Shown: positions 35,901 through 49,625, counted from the first letter of the stretch. The stretch is 64,000 nt of DNA from Mesocentrotus franciscanus (GCA_037976565.1 CP137679.1:24902761-24966760), one strand, 5' to 3'. Made by a program: numbers and translations. The notes: generated by a model from the letters alone, not told the origin.

Positions 35901-37835
35901 GCCATATTTAGAATATGAAAGCATTTGGAGAGCCATGCTTTTCAGGGAACATGTTTTATCTAATGTTCTTCCACACTTGCATTATAACAATGATAACGCT
36001 CACAAATTATTTTTCACCTCATTCCAGAACTTAACCTTCTCTTTAAGTGTGCATTTTTGTATTTTTCGGTATGATGTCGGTCTCATCGTTCGGTGGGTCA
36101 TTAGACTAATATCCATTCGTCTTTTGAAGTAATTTTCCGCATGAAAAACAACAAAAAAGGGGCGGCTACATCATTCAAACGCTGACAATAGCTTGTGGTT
36201 TTTGTTTGGTGTGTGTTTTTAAAGGGGTTAAAACAATTTGACAATAATTACGTGAACAAACCACATCAGTAGACACCTCTTGGTCTCGGTGGGGGTGGGG
36301 TGGGGGTCAAAATCATGATGAAAAAATAACCGGGAACAGTTGGGTCATAAACAATGTAAGATATGATCATGAGGTGAAGGGCGACTAACCTCGGGAAATA
36401 CATATACAATTATTATGTTTCAGTTCAAGTTCAATTTTGGGGGTACGCGTGGTTCAAGACCTGTTTTTCTCAATCTCCAATCAATTCGATAATCAAAATA
36501 GAAGGGGTCATTCACTTGGCAAATTCCTTTGAATGGTTGAGAATTTGAACCCTTGCGCTGTGCTGTCATTGTATCTACAGTTGTCTCTCCGTATCCAGGT
36601 GTAGTGAATTTGTACCGGACACGTGACCATTACACCTTAAAAGTCGAATTTCATTTGAAAGGGGGTGGTACGCTTCGTATATCACCTATTCAGCTCATGC
36701 AATGCATCGATTTAGTATAACCTCTGACGATGTTCGAGTAAAAAACAGCACAATGTCAAAGGTCCTCAAAGGCTTTAAATGCTTTTGATGTGCATTAAAT
36801 GTGTCATTATGTCAAGAGGTGTTTGAAACCTGCACAATCATGGATGGAAAATGTGTGTTATTAACTATAAACTCAGCATGCTTAGTTCAACGGAAAACAG
36901 CATGCTGTCTTTTTACGACGGCTGAAAGAAATTTGGCGTAAAAAGTGTGAGACCCAATATATTCTTCCTCAATAAGACTTGATTTGATTATACGACATGG
37001 TTTAAAGGCGGATCGAGGAATGGTCAGAAGGGGGAGGGGAAAATCTTTTTAAAGACCATGAAAGCCCTGTCAATCCCCTGAGTAGCCCTTTTTCAGGGGG
37101 CTCCCGCTGGCAGAATTCGCATGTGTGATTTCCTTTCTCTTGTAATAACTTTGAATTTCATCATTCCTGCTCTTTAAATGTTTTCTACTTTTGAATGCGC
37201 AAGTGGTTACCTTTTTTTTTCTTTTTCTGTTTAGTGTACTTCGAATGATATCATTTACGATGTTTTTTAAATTGGCAATCTTAAAATAAATGTCACCATT
37301 TACCCTCCATTTGTGGAAGGGTCCATGATTTGATGATCTTAAGCAAAAATCACAAGAAAGCTGATACTTCCCGTCATTCATACTCATAGGATACGAATGT
37401 CACTCTTGTCTGCACGCTTTATATCACTCCCGTCACCTTCAAATCGGGAAACGCTTTAATGAGATACACGTTAAGCTTAACACGTATGATGGCCTAGTTG
37501 TTGCATGTTTGTTCCTTTTGTAGGAAAATTGTAATATAAACCGGAATATTGCATGCGGACTGCGAGAAAGAGTGACTTTTTTATTTATTTTTAAGACGGC
37601 TAAAAATACACGACTGTTAAGTGCATCGGGAAACAGCTGTACGTTGTAGTTTTGTGTGAATTGTGTCATGACTCTTGTGCGAACCGAGCGTGTGGGACTG
37701 GTGAAGAAACATGATTCGATAAATGACAATGATTTCTAAAAGTAGAGGGGACAAAATCGAGCCAAGAAACGACCTTTCACGCAAAATTACGAAATTATTC
37801 AATTTCATATCACCCAAGTTGATTTTGTATGTATC

Positions 37836-38275
37836 CAACTGAAAAATCCGTTCTATTTAATACGGCGTGTATGTTTTCTAAGCTCGAAAACATATACCTC
37901 GACAGCAAATTGTATTATAGTGAATAGGGCATGCATATTTGCTAAACTCGACCACATGATTTATAGGCCTACCTGAACAATTGCATGAAATTCAATTACA
38001 TTTAATACGGCATGTAGGCCTATATTTTCGACATTCACTAACTCGTATTTACACAAATGAAAATGTTATTCTCAGCTGAATACGGCATGACTTTATATAC
38101 TTTAAAACTCACAAACTGGCATATTCCTAAACAACTGAAAATTCCATGTTCTTGGTACGGCATGTTCTTCTACATTTTCCATCTAAAAAATTATATCACC
38201 ACAACTGACAATACAATCCGTTGCATGGTTGAATACAGCATATTTTTGAAAGTCGTGCAATGAAGATCAACATGA
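37836..38275. repeat. Degenerate tandem repeat, period 70-80 bp, six units
   Basis: Unit starts (caa-tg, then a-AT-C and gaatacggcatg) fall near 37836, 37906, 37978, 38054, 38132 and 38212. The best conserved word is tACGGCATGt (or close) about 20-30 bp into each unit. Strongly diverged, so an old array. Confidence 0.5.
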
Positions 38276-40479
38276 GCATAATATAGCTTTGATTTCATTC
38301 TGATATACAACAAAAACATCAAAACTATATTTGGAACTCGCTGTTCAGCTAAAATCAAAGGACTGTATATCCGTCTTCACATGGATCTAAATTTCCTAGA
38401 TAGAAAACGAATCCACGAGATGATCTCAGCGCTATCAATTATCGACCTGTCGGGGAATTTTCCCGGTTGCCACTCGTTACGAGGGCCCTCTCTTTTGAAG
38501 CATTGCTCACAATTGTCATCATCTATCACTGTTATCTTAAACAGAATGGCAATGATTGGAGATTTGTCGAGTGGTTTTTATGGTGAGGAGAACTGTGTCT
38601 GTCCCCACCCTGCCACACGTAATTTATTCCGTATACCAATATACCGTCCCTGTAGATTCTATGCTATTAACGATTTGTATAACAAGAAAATGGTATGTTA
38701 GATATCCTACATTCTTGTTTTTTCGGGGGGGGGCTATCCAGTGAGATTAGTATTGGTGTTTTCCTTCATGCTTTAATCGAATTTCCCAATACTGGCTGTT
38801 CATTCTGAATAATAGAATTATGTGTGCTAGCTAGTGACTACATGCATAGAAATCTGCGAGTGAAATACCTGTGCAAACGATTTGTTATTATGGGTACTTT
38901 TTCTCATGTTATTACCATACCACCAGACTAAGGTCGTGAAGGTATTCTGTTTGTTTTGGACATACGTCATTGTGTTAGAGATAACGTGTGCTGTCCGTAA
39001 TTATTTATATTTTCTCATCTGAATAAAGCCATAACAATCTACAGAAAATTGGCTCTTTCGGTAAATTATATAAAAAAATTATTTTCCTTCTAACTACTAA
39101 ACCATGTACATGTACATTGTATAAGGAAGATTTGCGATTTTCTATTCGATATGCAGAGCTCCGCACTAGACTGCTACTACGAGGGCTAAATCAAAAAATG
39201 CCCTATAAATATAGATTCGCAAAGCTCCTGTTCCTACTTACCTACTTACGTTTGTGTTATCCAGTTAAAAATAGATATCAAACACGGGTAAAGTAACTAT
39301 TATCCAATCAATAGTTTTGCAGTTTTCCAGTTGAGAGGAATCAGCTGAACTAAATATCCAGATAACTTCGTAAACTTCAAATTGATAAAAATGTTGTCTT
39401 CATCAAATGTTTCACGGGCTGTCAGGTACTATTTTTTTTTAAATCTATCCATAACAAGTGTAGCCATGAGCATAAATTCGTCAAAAATCACAACCAGAGG
39501 CGTCGCAATTCTAAAGTCGAATTACCGGTAAACAGGCAAATTTCCACGTTGAAACGGGTCCAAACTGTATCCAAACCTTAGGCTTAACCGACCCTGCAAA
39601 ACACTCTGTCCACATCGCTTCCAGAACAGGTAGGCAGGTTACTATATCATAGGCGGGGTTAAAATTAGCAGAGTGCATCCGGAGCCCTAGCCACCAACGA
39701 TGCTACCCGAGCACATGTAAATTTCCGCTTTTAACCTTTCTCCTGGAAGATACTTAACCCCAAGGTATGGGGTCGGTGAACTATAAACACACCAGGTATC
39801 ACACGAGCAGGGGTGTTACCGCACTTGTATGCTATACGAAGATGCGGTCGGTTGATGGTGACAAGTTATGTCAGTTATTGCACTTTTCAAAACTGTTTGA
39901 TCCTGAAGCTTAGGGATTAGTTGACTTTAACGACGGGATTTTGTAAGGTGATCTTCTGAATAAGTGTGACTGCCTTGCAGAACAAATTTCGCATTGAATC
40001 ATTAATATTTCTACCATAGCACGGCAAAACCTGATGAAAATATAATTTGTATGTGCTAAAATATCAATGGTTCAATCTCCACATAGTTATGATGTAATGA
40101 CAGAAAAGGAAACCAATGGAACACTATTCACGACGTTACAATAGCATTTGAACGAATTCCTTCAAAAGTGGATGTATCAAGCATTCTCAGTAGATCATCT
40201 CGAAGTTTTGTCTTCTTTGCTACATGTACATCAAAACATCAAAAAACATTCCAAACATCAAAATGTTGTACACTTCCCACTTTGATCCATACGTATGCAG
40301 ATGTATGTAGATACAATTCAAAAATCAGGACAGCAACTGTTCATCACCCGTGTTGTCTCTCGAAAATATCTCATCACAGTGATAAATATGCCCCCAAATT
40401 ATTTATCCATCAGGAATGTTATCCAATTTTATACAAGTTCACATTGTTGCCAAGTCCTCTGCCGTAGACATGTAACCGA

Positions 40480-40850
40480 TACGTGCAACTGCTGAGTCGA
40501 GCACGCGCAGAAAGTGCGAGCGAGTCGGAAGGGCTTGTCAATCAAGTGACTGAACCCTGAGGATGAGAGCGGGAGAGAAGGCAAGGCGACATCGAGCAAA
40601 AAGTTTTGTGGCCGCGGTGTGCAGACGATGCGTACATCACATGCGCAGTGAGCTCAGATTCGGAAAGCAACGCGACTGGTTGGATTTTGGTAAGACCAAG
40701 GTCATCGTTGGAGATTGAACCAATGACTGAACTTGGTGATGCGAGGCTGACCTCCTGGTAACAGAGCGTACGCAAGAATCTTGGGAAGAATTTCCTCCCA
40801 AATTATCGGCCTCTAATCGAATCATTTTCGAACCCCTCCATCTCTCCCTT
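40480..40850. promoter_or_regulatory. CpG-rich promoter-like island, gene unknown
   Basis: About 370 bp, GC- and CpG-rich against AT-rich surroundings, with NRF1-like half sites (cacgcgcag near 40501, catgcgcagt near 40640), a CCAAT (in gaaccaatgact near 40718) and a possible splice donor TTTTG/GTAAGACC (about 40689). No long protein frame is convincing. It could be the first exon and promoter of an unseen transcript, or a GC-rich repeat. Confidence 0.3.
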
Positions 40851-40974
40851 CTCGCGTACTGTCCCGTTCATGTCCAAGACCGTTACCCTTCTCCCCTTTC
40901 TCTCGTCCTCGCATATTTTCTGCAACCCTGATCTCTTTTTATTTTTGTTCTTTCCATCACCCTCTTCTAGAACT

Positions 40975-41374
40975 ACTCCTCTCTCTCTATCTGCCTGTCT
41001 TCCCCCTCTCTCTCTTTTTCTCTGTCTCTTCCTGTCTTTTATGTGCCGTTCCTCTACTCCCTCTCCCCATCACCTCCTTCCCTTTTTCTTTCTCGGCCTC
41101 CAATATTTTCCGCAACCCTGATCTCTCTCCCTCTTTGTCTTTGTTCATTTTGTCTTCATTCCTCTCTATCCTTCTTCTCCTTCTCTCTATATATGCCTCC
41201 CCCTGCCGCCCCCTCTCCGTCCCCCTCTCTTTCCCCTTGCCTCCTATCTACCACAGTTTTATTTATCCTATCCACTTTCTCTCTTTCTCTCCAATGTTCC
41301 TCATCTCTACCACTATCTGTTTCATTCTCCTATCCCCTATCTATCTGTTTTGCCTCCTCTCTCCCTCTCCCTGA
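40975..41374. repeat. CT-rich degenerate region
   Basis: About 400 bp of pyrimidine-rich sequence, containing two near-copies of cctc-(caa/gca)tattttc(t/c)gcaaccctgatctct (starting near 40905 and 41098, about 190 bp apart). The hAT MITE follows directly. Confidence 0.85.
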
Positions 41375-41382
41375 CTCTCCAC

Positions 41383-41616
41383 CAGGGGCGGATCCAGCCG
41401 GTGGCAAGGGAGGGGGCCGAAAAAGGGGCCTACTTCGTGCGAAAATTTGAAAACCGTGGGGGGTAGTGAGCACAATTTATTTTATTTTTTTGCCTCCGAA
41501 AAATGATTTTTTTTTAAACCACCACCCCTTAAGGAGGGTCCCATCTCCTTTTTTTAACAAAAAATGGTGTTTTTACCTGTTTTTTCCCCCGGGCCCCCTC
41601 CCTGGATCCGCCACTG
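41383..41616. mobile_element. hAT-family MITE with perfect 8-bp target duplication
   Basis: 234 bp. Left end CAGGGGCGGATCCAG, right end CTGGATCCGCCACTG, which are inverted with one mismatch. The octamer CTCTCCAC is directly repeated on both sides (41375-41382, 41617-41624). An 8-bp duplication and CAGNGG ends are hAT hallmarks. It sits inside CT-rich DNA and has no coding capacity. Confidence 0.88.
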
Positions 41617-42981
41617 CTCTCCACTCTCCTACTCATTCCCCGCTCTCTCTCTCCCCTCTCTCTCTCTCTCTCTGTGTCCCTCCCCCTCTCTCTTTCCCCT
41701 ACCAATTTTCACTTCACCCTACCCTTCCACCTGCCCCGTCTTGTTGCAGGCATGGCGTCGTTGACTATTTTGTCCCCAAATCTTAATCCTAAACTCGGTG
41801 CTTGTCGGAACCTATTTGGAATATGAAGTGATACACCCTGATAAGATTGGGGGGCTACAAATTGCCCATTATGTCCAATCAATTTCTGAAATTTTTCGCA
41901 CCACGCTCACTCACCCTCCAAAAATGTTACCCCCGAAGGTCCAATTATTCAATCCCTTCCTTTATCATGCTTTAACCCCTTTTTCTGCTGTTGGTATGTT
42001 GAAAAAAAAATTTGTCTGGAACGGAAATAATAACAATTTTGGTTAATATTGCAATGCCTGATACTGACAAATATTGTTTCATAAAATACAACGTCATCAC
42101 AAATTTTGCCTAATCGCACAATGAATTTATGCAAAATAGAACAAGATTCTATAAAGAAAAGAAAAAAACTTCTGAAACTTTGATTTGTTTTTCGACTTTC
42201 ATGTCTTCATCAATATATAAGTAAAGGTATTTATGTATGCGTATGTGATATTCAACAAAAGAATGTGTTGTAATATGATTTTACCTTACAATGTCAGATA
42301 CTTTACATGTATATTTATTATTTAGGGAAGGGGCTTTGACAAAATTCCGCCTAAGTTTTTGATCACGGAGAAGACTATTATGACCAAATTTCGTAACATA
42401 TTTTCCTCTGACGAAACGTAGGTGATTAAATTTTGGGATTTCCAACCAAAAGGGTCTACAAAACGCGCTCTTAATTCACAAAGCAAATTATATGCATTTT
42501 AATCTTTACTACTTTAACTGAGACTCTGCGTTTCCTTTGCAGTTTCCGATTGATTCATATCGAATTCAGCCACTCGCATTTCCATTAAAATAAGTTGACT
42601 TTCTTCTGTACAAATTGTCCTTGGTTGTTCTCTGTCGGCAACTGTATCATAATATTGAATGGTACTTATATACAAACTAGATTGCAAGGGGATGGTTGGG
42701 TTTACCACTGTGTCAACTTGAGCGGAAGGCCCCTAGCACTAAAATCGGGACACAGGCATCAGATAAAAATTGTGACTACTGTTACCTTTTCAAACATGAA
42801 ATTATTACCGGCCATAAAGTTTTCCGAATTCCCATATCGCACTCCCATCAGCAAAACGTATTCCGGTTCAATTATCACACTGTACTTTTAATCTAATTTC
42901 AAAATGTATGATCGGGTATGGCATGGAATTAAAAGAAAATAGTCATAACTTGAAAAGAAATAATTGTATATTGCTCAAAAG

Positions 42982-43505
42982 TTACCTTATCACTTCCGGG
43001 TCCGAATATAACGTCTGTCGGTGCGTTTCAAGCTGTGATATTTCCAATAAATGTTGGGACAAGCTCTAAATTCCCTCAATCATGCGAGGAACAGAGTGTA
43101 TGCTAAACCGATACCAAGCGATGGAAGAAGAAGAAGAAAATTGTCATATTTTATAAAATAAAATAATCGGAATATCAATCATAGGTTACTTTATAACTTC
43201 CGGGTGTTGCCTGCCACATTTCAGTATGCGATACTTTCCAATTAATTTTTGGACAAGCTGAAAGTTCTCTCAGAGTCTCAGTCTTGGCAATAACAGAATG
43301 TATATGCAAAACCAGTACTGAGCAATGTAAGAATAAGACAATGTTAATCGAATGTTACTTTGAAGTTTCCGTGCCCGAATATTAGTGAAATCTACTGCGA
43401 GTCACAATGTGGAATATTCCTCACAAAATGTTCAGACTAGCTCCAATGTTACTCGATCCTGAGAGACACAGAGGGTTTTCCCAACCAAAGCCGAGCGATT
43501 ACTAA
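42982..43505. repeat. Three diverged tandem copies of a 170-200-bp unit
   Basis: Copies start at 42982, 43186 and 43355. In each the same order appears: ttac-tt, cttCCgggt-like block, gatattTcc-like block, gGACaAGCT, aacagagtgtat-like block, AAaCC--tacc-AGCgat. The order and spacing make chance unlikely. Function unknown. Confidence 0.65.
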
Positions 43506-44494
43506 TTGTTAATGACCGAGGTTCATCAACAATATACGAGATATGGGAGAATAGAGTTTGGGTTGTTTGACGGTCGCACTTCAATGAGCGTTGAATAGCA
43601 GAATGCGTCGCGGTTTCTTGATGAAAAATGTGCGCTCGTGATCGGAGAGAAAGAGGTTTTAATTCAAGCAGATCTTTTTCATCGCGAGAATAATGATGGA
43701 TCGTATTCTGCGGTGAATACTTTAATGGCTGTATACCATTGTACGAGTGACCTGAGAGTTTGTGCTTCAAAAGGAAAAGAAGAGGAGAGAGAAAGAAAGA
43801 AGAAGAGGTTGTTTGAAACGGTGTCGTCTTTTAACCCCGTTTTGTATCGTTGGAACCTTGTAAAGTTGCTTGCTTAATGTCAATAATGACAAGATCATTA
43901 TGCTCATTATCCACACTTTGTATCTAATAATATGATGATTACCGTAGGGATTTAGAAGATTTCTATGGTTATCATTACGAAGAGTGATTAGAAACGTCAC
44001 GAGTATAAATTGTGATTTACTGATTTGCCAATTTACTGATGACAGAAGAGTTTAAAGGTCTCTCGGAAATAGAGAAGGAACACAACGGAAACTCACTCAA
44101 CTTGTTGAAAACCCAGAAAACTGCAAATGTCATGCCTATAGCAAAATATCATTTAGAATTTCAAGCGAATAAATTTTCTATTTATACAATTTGAAGCACG
44201 TCTCACAATGTTATGGTCATCTTGCCCATTGGGAAGCGAGTTCCTTAGTCCTTGGTTAGGGAATATAATATGGTGCCATTGGTGATTGTAATATGAAAGA
44301 AAACTAGTAAAACTATATGCGGTATATCATCATCATAATTCGTTATTGTACATCGTGACCCAGCAAAATATAAAATCGTGAGAACTTGGTATATCACACT
44401 CTTTGAGCAAAAGTTCATGTGGAGTTTATGGTGAAGTTTAATATCAGTTTACGTGTGAAGTTGAAAGGTGCGACTTTGTCGACGATATTGGTTA

Positions 44495-44515
44495 TGGTGA
44501 CTATGATGACGGCGG

Positions 44516-44549
<34 letters not shown>

Positions 44550-44755
44550 AATGATGGTGGTGATGATGATGATGAAGATGGTGATGTGGAAGATGATGAT
44601 GGTGGTGGCGATAATAGTGATGATGGTGATGACGATTGTCATGATAATAAGGTTGATGATGATGCTGATGATGAAGATGATGATGACGATGACGATGGTG
44701 GTGGTGGTGGTGGTGATAATGATGATGACGATCGTGTTGACGATGAAAGATGATG
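44495..44755. repeat. GAT/ATG-rich imperfect triplet array
   Basis: About 260 bp of imperfect gatgatgat with ggtggt interruptions. Poly-Met, poly-His and poly-Ile frames arise in all phases and are artefacts. Confidence 0.9.
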
Positions 44756-47700
44756 AAGGATGACAGCAGTGATGCCAAGATGACAATCGTTCATACTGTA
44801 TACCACCCATTCCGACTTCATTACTAAATCATGCACTCGACATGTTATCATGTCACTAAGTAAAAAATAATGTTCCTTTGAAAAGAACAAGCAAACAGAG
44901 AAACAACCTATATTATCTCCCGGCATTAACATTGATGAAGATCTTATTGTCTGTACAAAAAGCCAGACATATTGTTCAAATTAACAAACTCTTATCAGGC
45001 AAAACAGGTGTATCATTATTTTCCATGCACCACGACCATGACAAACCACACATATCATGTTTACCTGCATCTTCGTATTGATTTCGATCCATTGTGAGCA
45101 CTAGAACCATGGGTAGTAATAATTTTCACCTGATTGCATTTTTACTTGTTTTCTGATCTCATTTGGTATAATATTTCAAAACATGGTCTTTGAAATTTAT
45201 CCAGGCGAAAATGTCTATTGTTCGGGTGTCTCCCTCGCTGTGTAGACACTGAACCGTGTCGCAGTTAAAGCCGAGATATAATTTGTGTAACGCCTTCGAC
45301 TTTTTGTCGGATTTCTGCTATTTTTAGTTGATATATAAAAGGATAGACATATTATAATAGGACATTTTCCTCGAAATATTAAAAGAAATGAGAGCGTTAA
45401 AAGTACATATTCTGGCAAAGATGTCATTCCAATGATTGACATTAAACATGTGAGCATGTTGTGTGCACGCTTCATACTTTATGAACCCCTGTGAGATGGC
45501 ACTGCGGTGAGTTTGGATGATGAATATAATTGAGGGACAGCGTCGATTTGGAGTTCCTTTGAGATAAATTTTACAATAAAATTAATCGCAAATCATGCGC
45601 GTAACATCAAGATATCTGACACAATCATGTTTTGATACAAGTAGAATAATGTGAAGCCATATTCAGCATGTTCAATTTTAATATTCTTTTGCTTTCGTAA
45701 CTAAAGTACTATCTTTTACTCTCGAAAGGGAATAATACAACCATATTGTATATGAAATCTTGCCTATAGTACATGAAACTTTGTACACCATTTACGCTTC
45801 ATATTTAATAAATTGTTTATGACGAACGTTTACAATTTCAAGTTGAAGATGAACATCTATGCACTATTGAAAAAAATAGAAAGAACATTCAACTTAATGA
45901 TAACACAGGCTAACAATATGGTACCCTTTATGCATTAGACTCCATCATTTCAAAGGAACATTACCATAATATAGTAGCCTAATTTTTGTTTTAAATTTTT
46001 ACTACAATTTAAAAACAAAAGTTGGTCGTCACCATACGGTATGAACTAACTTTCTAAAATATGACACGTCATAAATAATCCTGTCGAGATATTATACGCC
46101 AAGTCAACGAGGGAGTTTCTGTCGTTGTTTTTTCCCCATCCCCACCTCCAAATGAACACCTGCCTCAAACAGCTCATATTAAAAAAAGATATGTGCCTAT
46201 TTCCCTTAAAAATCGTCCAGCGACAAACCTGGCAACCTTCTTTTTTACCCTTTAAACAGAACTCAGTGGTTTCCACCCCTCCATTGTCGCCTCAACAAAG
46301 GCTTTCCAACACAGTCTGTAGGTGTTACTCCGTATAACCAGCTCGACGGGTGCATAAGACAGTCTTCACAACTCATCAGTCAAACAAAACACCCAAGTTC
46401 ACCACCTAAATAGCATTTTCCCACCTCCCTCAAATTCCTGCAATTCCGCAACTAATGACATATCGGCTGACTCTATTATTCCCGCTTTGCGCCATAATTA
46501 TGAAATTTGTCAGCTGTGATTATCAATAAAGTTATGATAGGGGTAAAGAATACCCCGTGGTGCCGCATAACTCTATTGTTAGTCTAAAAGTATTGATTTT
46601 TTATACACCTATATCTGTGCACCACCAATTAAAGGTGAAGAGTTCATTTCTTCTTTGTATCTTAATAAAATGCAAAAAGCCCTGTCTATATAATGGACAG
46701 AAAGATTTCGTCCTGGCTTGAATACATATTAACGCGTGTCATAACAGACGCCTAAATTCCCTATTTCTATATTTTCAAACTTTTCAAAAATCGAAGTTGT
46801 AGAAGAAATATAATGCGTTGCGTATTGTAGAGTGAGATCGAAATACTAGAATAACACTAATAAAACACTAATATGGTAATTGCGCCTTAATGCAGGCCTA
46901 GTAATAAAAGAAATACCCGTACGAAGAAAATCTGCTCTATTCTTGTACTAAGTCCATGTAATATCCTTATAAAATCCTAAGTGCTGTTTTAAAAATCACT
47001 TAAAGTTGTAGATTTACACGAAAATTATGACATTCTTTATTCTTTACCATGTTTACTCTGTAAAATCATAAGTGAGTAGATGATATATAATCAGAAACAT
47101 ACTGCTTACTTCAACCATTATACATGTGTGAGTAAGTTTTAAAAGTAGCGCACAATTTAGCGCATACTCAAGAGTTTTCATGCACTTTATGAATTCATCT
47201 TTATTTCTATTGATTCAAAAATCTAGTCAAACCTGTTAGAACCATACCATACTCTATCAAACTTACTCATATTCTCTAAAATGCAACCAAACTTCTCGAT
47301 TTGGAAAGAGAAAAGTTTTTCGAGCCGTTGCCATAGCAACTCCCACTGATAGTCATCAAGCAGTAGAGATGTAAACACTGGGCCGAATGTTTCAATAAAT
47401 ATCACTCAGCGCCCTGTTATTAGGAAAATGCCTCAACGGCTTCCGAATCTGATCATATTTTTTATATAATACCTGTTGCACTCTCCGCCGACACAATTAT
47501 GACAATAGAACATAATTTGGTGAAACGACCAAAACATGTTTGCCTCAATTTCAATCTCTGATTTATAAAAAAATGAATCCATAAGATATGGATATATTTA
47601 CGATTTCGTGACTAAAAGAAGGGGAAGATGATCAGATGATAAAAATAGAAATATAAAGAGAGAAACTTGAAAATACGAACGAGGAAGGAAAGAAACAGGA

Positions 47701-48922
47701 GATAGGAAGAAGGAAGAGCTAACAAGTGAGACTACGAGAGAAGAAGAAAGAGAAAAGAAAAATGAAGAAAAAAGGAGAAATTTTAAAGATGAAAATACAT
47801 GCACAAGAATATGAAGACCAACAACAATAACAACAACAACGAGAAAGATTATCAGATGACACACATACCAATGTAATTGCAAAATTTTGCTACTGAATTG
47901 AGCAGCAATATTGCTTCTTTTATTCTGTTGATTTTGTTAATTGGATTGACCATGTTCTCGAAGAGATGCAGTCACGTATCCTGTTATATGTGATTGAAGC
48001 TCATTTCCACTTTAAGAAAAAAATAAATCAGTCATATCAAACCTAGATCTCTTTTACATTGATTGATATTTTTCATCATGCTCTTAGCGACTCACTTTTA
48101 TTCCTACTAAGTATATGTTTCATGTATACATGAAACATCACCCTTGTATCCAGTTACATTTCCTGCTTTTTTCCTCCTTTCTTTTCTTTTTTTTCTCATC
48201 CACTCACGTCCTCGTTACCATGGTTACCCGTCAATGGCGGCCATGATGTCGTCTGCTCTCCATCACACATCGAATAGTCAAACATTACATTCCAAGGCAA
48301 TTAGGATGATATCTTTGCTCTTAAAAATCATGCCGTGTCATTCTCAATATGGTTTGATGAAAACCAAACTCAAGTTTTGATTGAGATGGGAAGTTCTATT
48401 GATGCGCTCCATATTAACAGGTAAACTGATATTGGTAGCATCTGGTCATATATAAGGTCTTCATTTATATATTGCCATGTTTGCGTGGAGTATGAGCATG
48501 TTGCATGATTACAAGTCATAAAATAATCTAATATATACAGGTTGACAATTTTTGCATTAAATTATCAGCTTCCCCTTCATCATGGTTCTTTATTTACGAA
48601 ACAAATTTAATACATAAAAACAATGATATACAAGAGCAATTTCAAACAAGCAACATCATGAAAGTACGTCGCTAAACTCTCGCTTATTTCATTTCGATTT
48701 CTGATTCAAAAGCTCATGAAAGAAGGCAACAATATATCAAAAAGATTGTGGCAAATAGCTAAACGAAGACATTTGATTTTTGCTAGTAAAAATTGGAAAA
48801 ATCCTTACTACATTTCGCGAACCAGTATGGTCTATTTATTCTTTGTTTTAGAACTAACACTATAGGGTTAGGGTTGGAATTGTACTTATATCATAATCAT
48901 ATTAAAAAAATAGAAGATTGGC

Positions 48923-49166
48923 ATGTGTAGAGGTGTTGTGGTCCAGTGCATAAGTCTCCGGAGTGTGAACCACAAGGTACGGGGTTCGAATCCCTGTCGC
49001 AGCACTAATGTCCTGTGGCAAGACATTAATCTACAATTGCAGCTCCACCCAGGTGATGTTGATGGGTACCTGGCAGGAATTAGTTCCTTGAAATGCTTGA
49101 GCGCTGTAACGGCAGCCGTGCTAAAGCCATACAAGACTCTACTATTATTATTATTATTATTAATAT
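48923..49166 (+). repeat. tRNA-derived SINE, family 1, full-length copy
   Basis: A tRNA-like head with a perfect pol III B box, GGTTCGAATCC (48983-48993), is followed by a core (GCACTAATGTC, then GGTACCTGGCA) and a 3' ATT microsatellite at 49140-49163. The core aligns with copies near 18.6 kb and 32.6 kb. Confidence 0.8.
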
Positions 49167-49404
49167 TATGTGTTTAAAACGCCAAAGCATTTTACTGACT
49201 TGTACATGTATATCATTCTATACACACAGTGACTTATTGAATAATATGATTAAGGATTTTAGCTTGCACCATCATTATGTTATTTTATGAAAAAGAAAGC
49301 ATAAAGTATGCCCTCAAGAGCCAACTTAGAATACTTTACGGAAGCGCTTTCAATCCACATGTACAAAGTTTTTGTTAATACTTGAATGTAACATTGTCAA
49401 AACC

Positions 49405-49625
49405 AGTGGCGGATCTATAGGGTGTAATGCCACCTACTTACCCAAAAAAAAAAGAAAGAAAAAACACTCTTGTATATTTCTACACATTTGTAGTGGTGTC
49501 CTTCAGAAGTGTTTTCTTTCTTTCTTTCACTTAGAGCTTTTTGAAGATATTACCTCGGAAAGAAAATTACCACCCCCCCCCTGCCCGCCCCTTTGGCCCA
49601 ATCTAAGAACTCTGGATCTGCCAAT
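49405..49625. mobile_element. Probable hAT-family MITE
   Basis: About 221 bp bounded by CAGTGGCGGATCTATAG on the left and CTGGATCTGCCAATG on the right, related to the termini of the element at 41383-41616. The eight flanking bases agree at only about half of positions, so this is an older or imperfect copy. Confidence 0.55.

Larger units (their letters stand above)
30791..40479. other. Intergenic DNA, mostly without recognisable features
   Basis: AT-rich. Holds the degraded SINE (32.6 kb), TTAA element (32.8 kb), a TA repeat (33538-33563), paired gagtggattt(c) motifs 40 bp apart near 34711 and 34751, and the 70-80-bp degenerate array (37.8-38.3 kb). The other stretches show nothing. Confidence 0.6.

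Noticed and set aside
48923..49177. 84-codon frame containing GSNPCRS-like residues
   Set aside because: Encoded by the SINE head; such frames occur wherever the B box is translated.
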